Source: Balneolales bacterium
GTDB lineage: Bacteria > Bacteroidota > Rhodothermia > Balneolales > Natronogracilivirgulaceae
Assembly (NCBI GenBank): GCA_007131625.1
Contig: SLQC01000186.1
Location: forward strand, 1 to 14,849
Reading direction: 5' to 3'
DNA length: 14,849 nucleotides
Numbering within the stretch: position 1 is the stretch's first letter; the number at the start of each line of letters is the position of its first letter. This document shows, in pieces, positions 13,902 to 14,849 of this stretch. Under the pieces are notes generated by a model, which had not been told where the DNA came from, searched no databases, and was given only the letters and a program-made list of their open reading frames with translations. Position numbers and translations under genes: made by a program.

Positions 13902-14849
13902 CAATGCCTGAAGTCCTTCCCTCAATCTCTTTATCGCCTCCTTAAGGTGTTCCATGGATGCCGCATAAGAGAGTCGGATGCCGTTCGGCTCTCCGAAAGC
14001 ATCACCGGGTACCGTCGCCAGTCCCCGCTCTTCCAGCAGAAACATGCACAGATCGGTACTGTTTGATATCCGATCACCCGCAGGCGTCACCGAATTCAGA
14101 TATGCCGAAATATCCGGGAAAGCATAAAACGCGCCGCCAGGCATAAAACAGTTAACCCCTTCAATATCATTGAGGGCATTGACCAGATAATCGCGACGTT
14201 CACGAAATGCCCTGACCATATCTTTGACGGAATCCCGCGTACTCAGGTATGCCATTTCCCCCGCTTTTTGGGATATGGAGCAAGGGCCGGATGTCTCCTG
14301 GCTCTGAATTTTTGCTGTCGCCTTTACAATGTCGGCCGGTCCGGCAAGATAGCCGAGCCTCCATCCTGTCATCGCGAAACCTTTCGAAAAACCGTTGATC
14401 AACAGCGTTCGGTCTTGAAGGTCGGGTGCTACCTGCGCGATACCGACATGTTCATGGTCGAACACAATATATTCATAAATCTCGTCTGACAGCACCAGCA
14501 CTTTAGGATGTTTCCGCAGCACTGAGGCAAGTGCTTCCAGTTCGGAGGCGGAATAACAGCTACCGGTGGGATTCGATGGAGAGCAGAGAATCACCATTTT
14601 TGTTTTTGTAGTGTTGACATCACTCAGCTGATCCGCCGTCATTTTATAGTCGTTCTCAAAAACGGTGGAGACAATGACCGGGGAGCCTTGGGCCAGTTTG
14701 ACCATCTCGGGATAGGAGACCCAATAGGGTGCGGGGATGATTACTTCATCACCCGGATCGATGGTTGCAAGCAGTGAAAAGCCAATCGACTGCTTGGCTC
14801 CATTGGACAAAATAATCTGATTGGGTGTATAGGTGAGTCCGTTTTCCTC
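13890..14849 (-). CDS. PLP-dependent class I aminotransferase (aspartate aminotransferase type), N-terminus outside the window
   Basis: The frame is open to the right edge, giving 319 visible residues of a protein that should have about 400; roughly 75-80 N-terminal residues are missing. The apparent start at 14810 is an internal TTG, since upstream codons read EENGLTYTPNQIILSNGAKQ, which is family sequence. Landmarks are PAPYWVSYPEMV, CSPSNPTGS, LVLSDEIYEYIVFDHEH, the PLP-lysine motif NGFSKGFAMTGWRLGY, and the C-terminal GLATVPGDAFGEPNGIRLSY that binds the substrate carboxylate. This matches the I-beta aspartate/prephenate aminotransferase group. It transfers amino groups between aspartate or related amino acids and 2-oxoacids in the cytoplasm. 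Exact substrate choice cannot be fixed. Confidence 0.92.
   Translation of the reverse strand, partial: EENGLTYTPNQIILSNGAKQSIGFSLLATIDPGDEVIIPAPYWVSYPEMVKLAQGSPVIVSTVFENDYKMTADQLSDVNTTKTKMVILCSPSNPTGSCYSASELEALASVLRKHPKVLVLSDEIYEYIVFDHEHVGIAQVAPDLQDRTLLINGFSKGFAMTGWRLGYLAGPADIVKATAKIQSQETSGPCSISQKAGEMAYLSTRDSVKDMVRAFRERRDYLVNALNDIEGVNCFMPGGAFYAFPDISAYLNSVTPAGDRISNSTDLCMFLLEERGLATVPGDAFGEPNGIRLSYAASMEHLKEAIKRLREGLQALKKK

Overview
The window reads as ordinary chromosomal DNA of a Gram-negative bacterium of the Bacteroidota/Balneolota/Rhodothermota group. The pointers are a PorQ-type outer-membrane protein of the type IX secretion system, an LptD with the C-terminal His-Cys-Trp motif I associate with that group, an FmdB protein lacking the usual zinc cysteines, and an MlaE-MlaF-MlaD lipid transporter without MlaB or MlaC. 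Placement below phylum is inference. Fourteen genes are seen, twelve complete and two cut by the window edges. I see no mobile element, CRISPR array, tRNA, rRNA or phage gene. No gap between genes exceeds 300 bases.

Layout from left to right. Bases 1-1247 (minus strand) hold a two-gene unit: a small TPR protein followed 9 bases later by a secreted LysM-repeat protein that runs off the left edge. Bases 1248-1477 hold a degenerate 21-bp tandem repeat. Then come chorismate synthase (aroC, minus) and a PorQ-like protein (minus). The porQ start and the mlaE start are divergent across a short region with a 9-bp repeat and an inverted repeat. From 3916 to 8504 the plus strand carries mlaE-mlaF-mlaD and then ribD-ribE. 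RibE converges on a long minus-strand block read from the right edge: class I aminotransferase (cut), fmdB-like, yraN, a strong intrinsic terminator, ftsB/divIC, a ROK sugar kinase, and lptD, which starts 12 bases after the ROK stop codon.

Two themes recur. One is the cell envelope: phospholipid transport (MlaEFD), lipopolysaccharide insertion (LptD), division (FtsB/DivIC), T9SS (PorQ) and peptidoglycan binding (LysM). The other is core metabolism: aroC, ribDE, a sugar kinase and an aminotransferase.

I did not find a clearly new system. The most notable observations are a ROK kinase in which all three zinc-binding cysteines are replaced, a low-complexity insertion before the terminal helix of riboflavin synthase, exactly two cysteines in mature LptD placed for one N-to-C-terminal disulfide, a 21-bp repeat array beyond aroC, and nested inverted repeats (one resembling a CRP-type site) between ftsB and the ROK gene.
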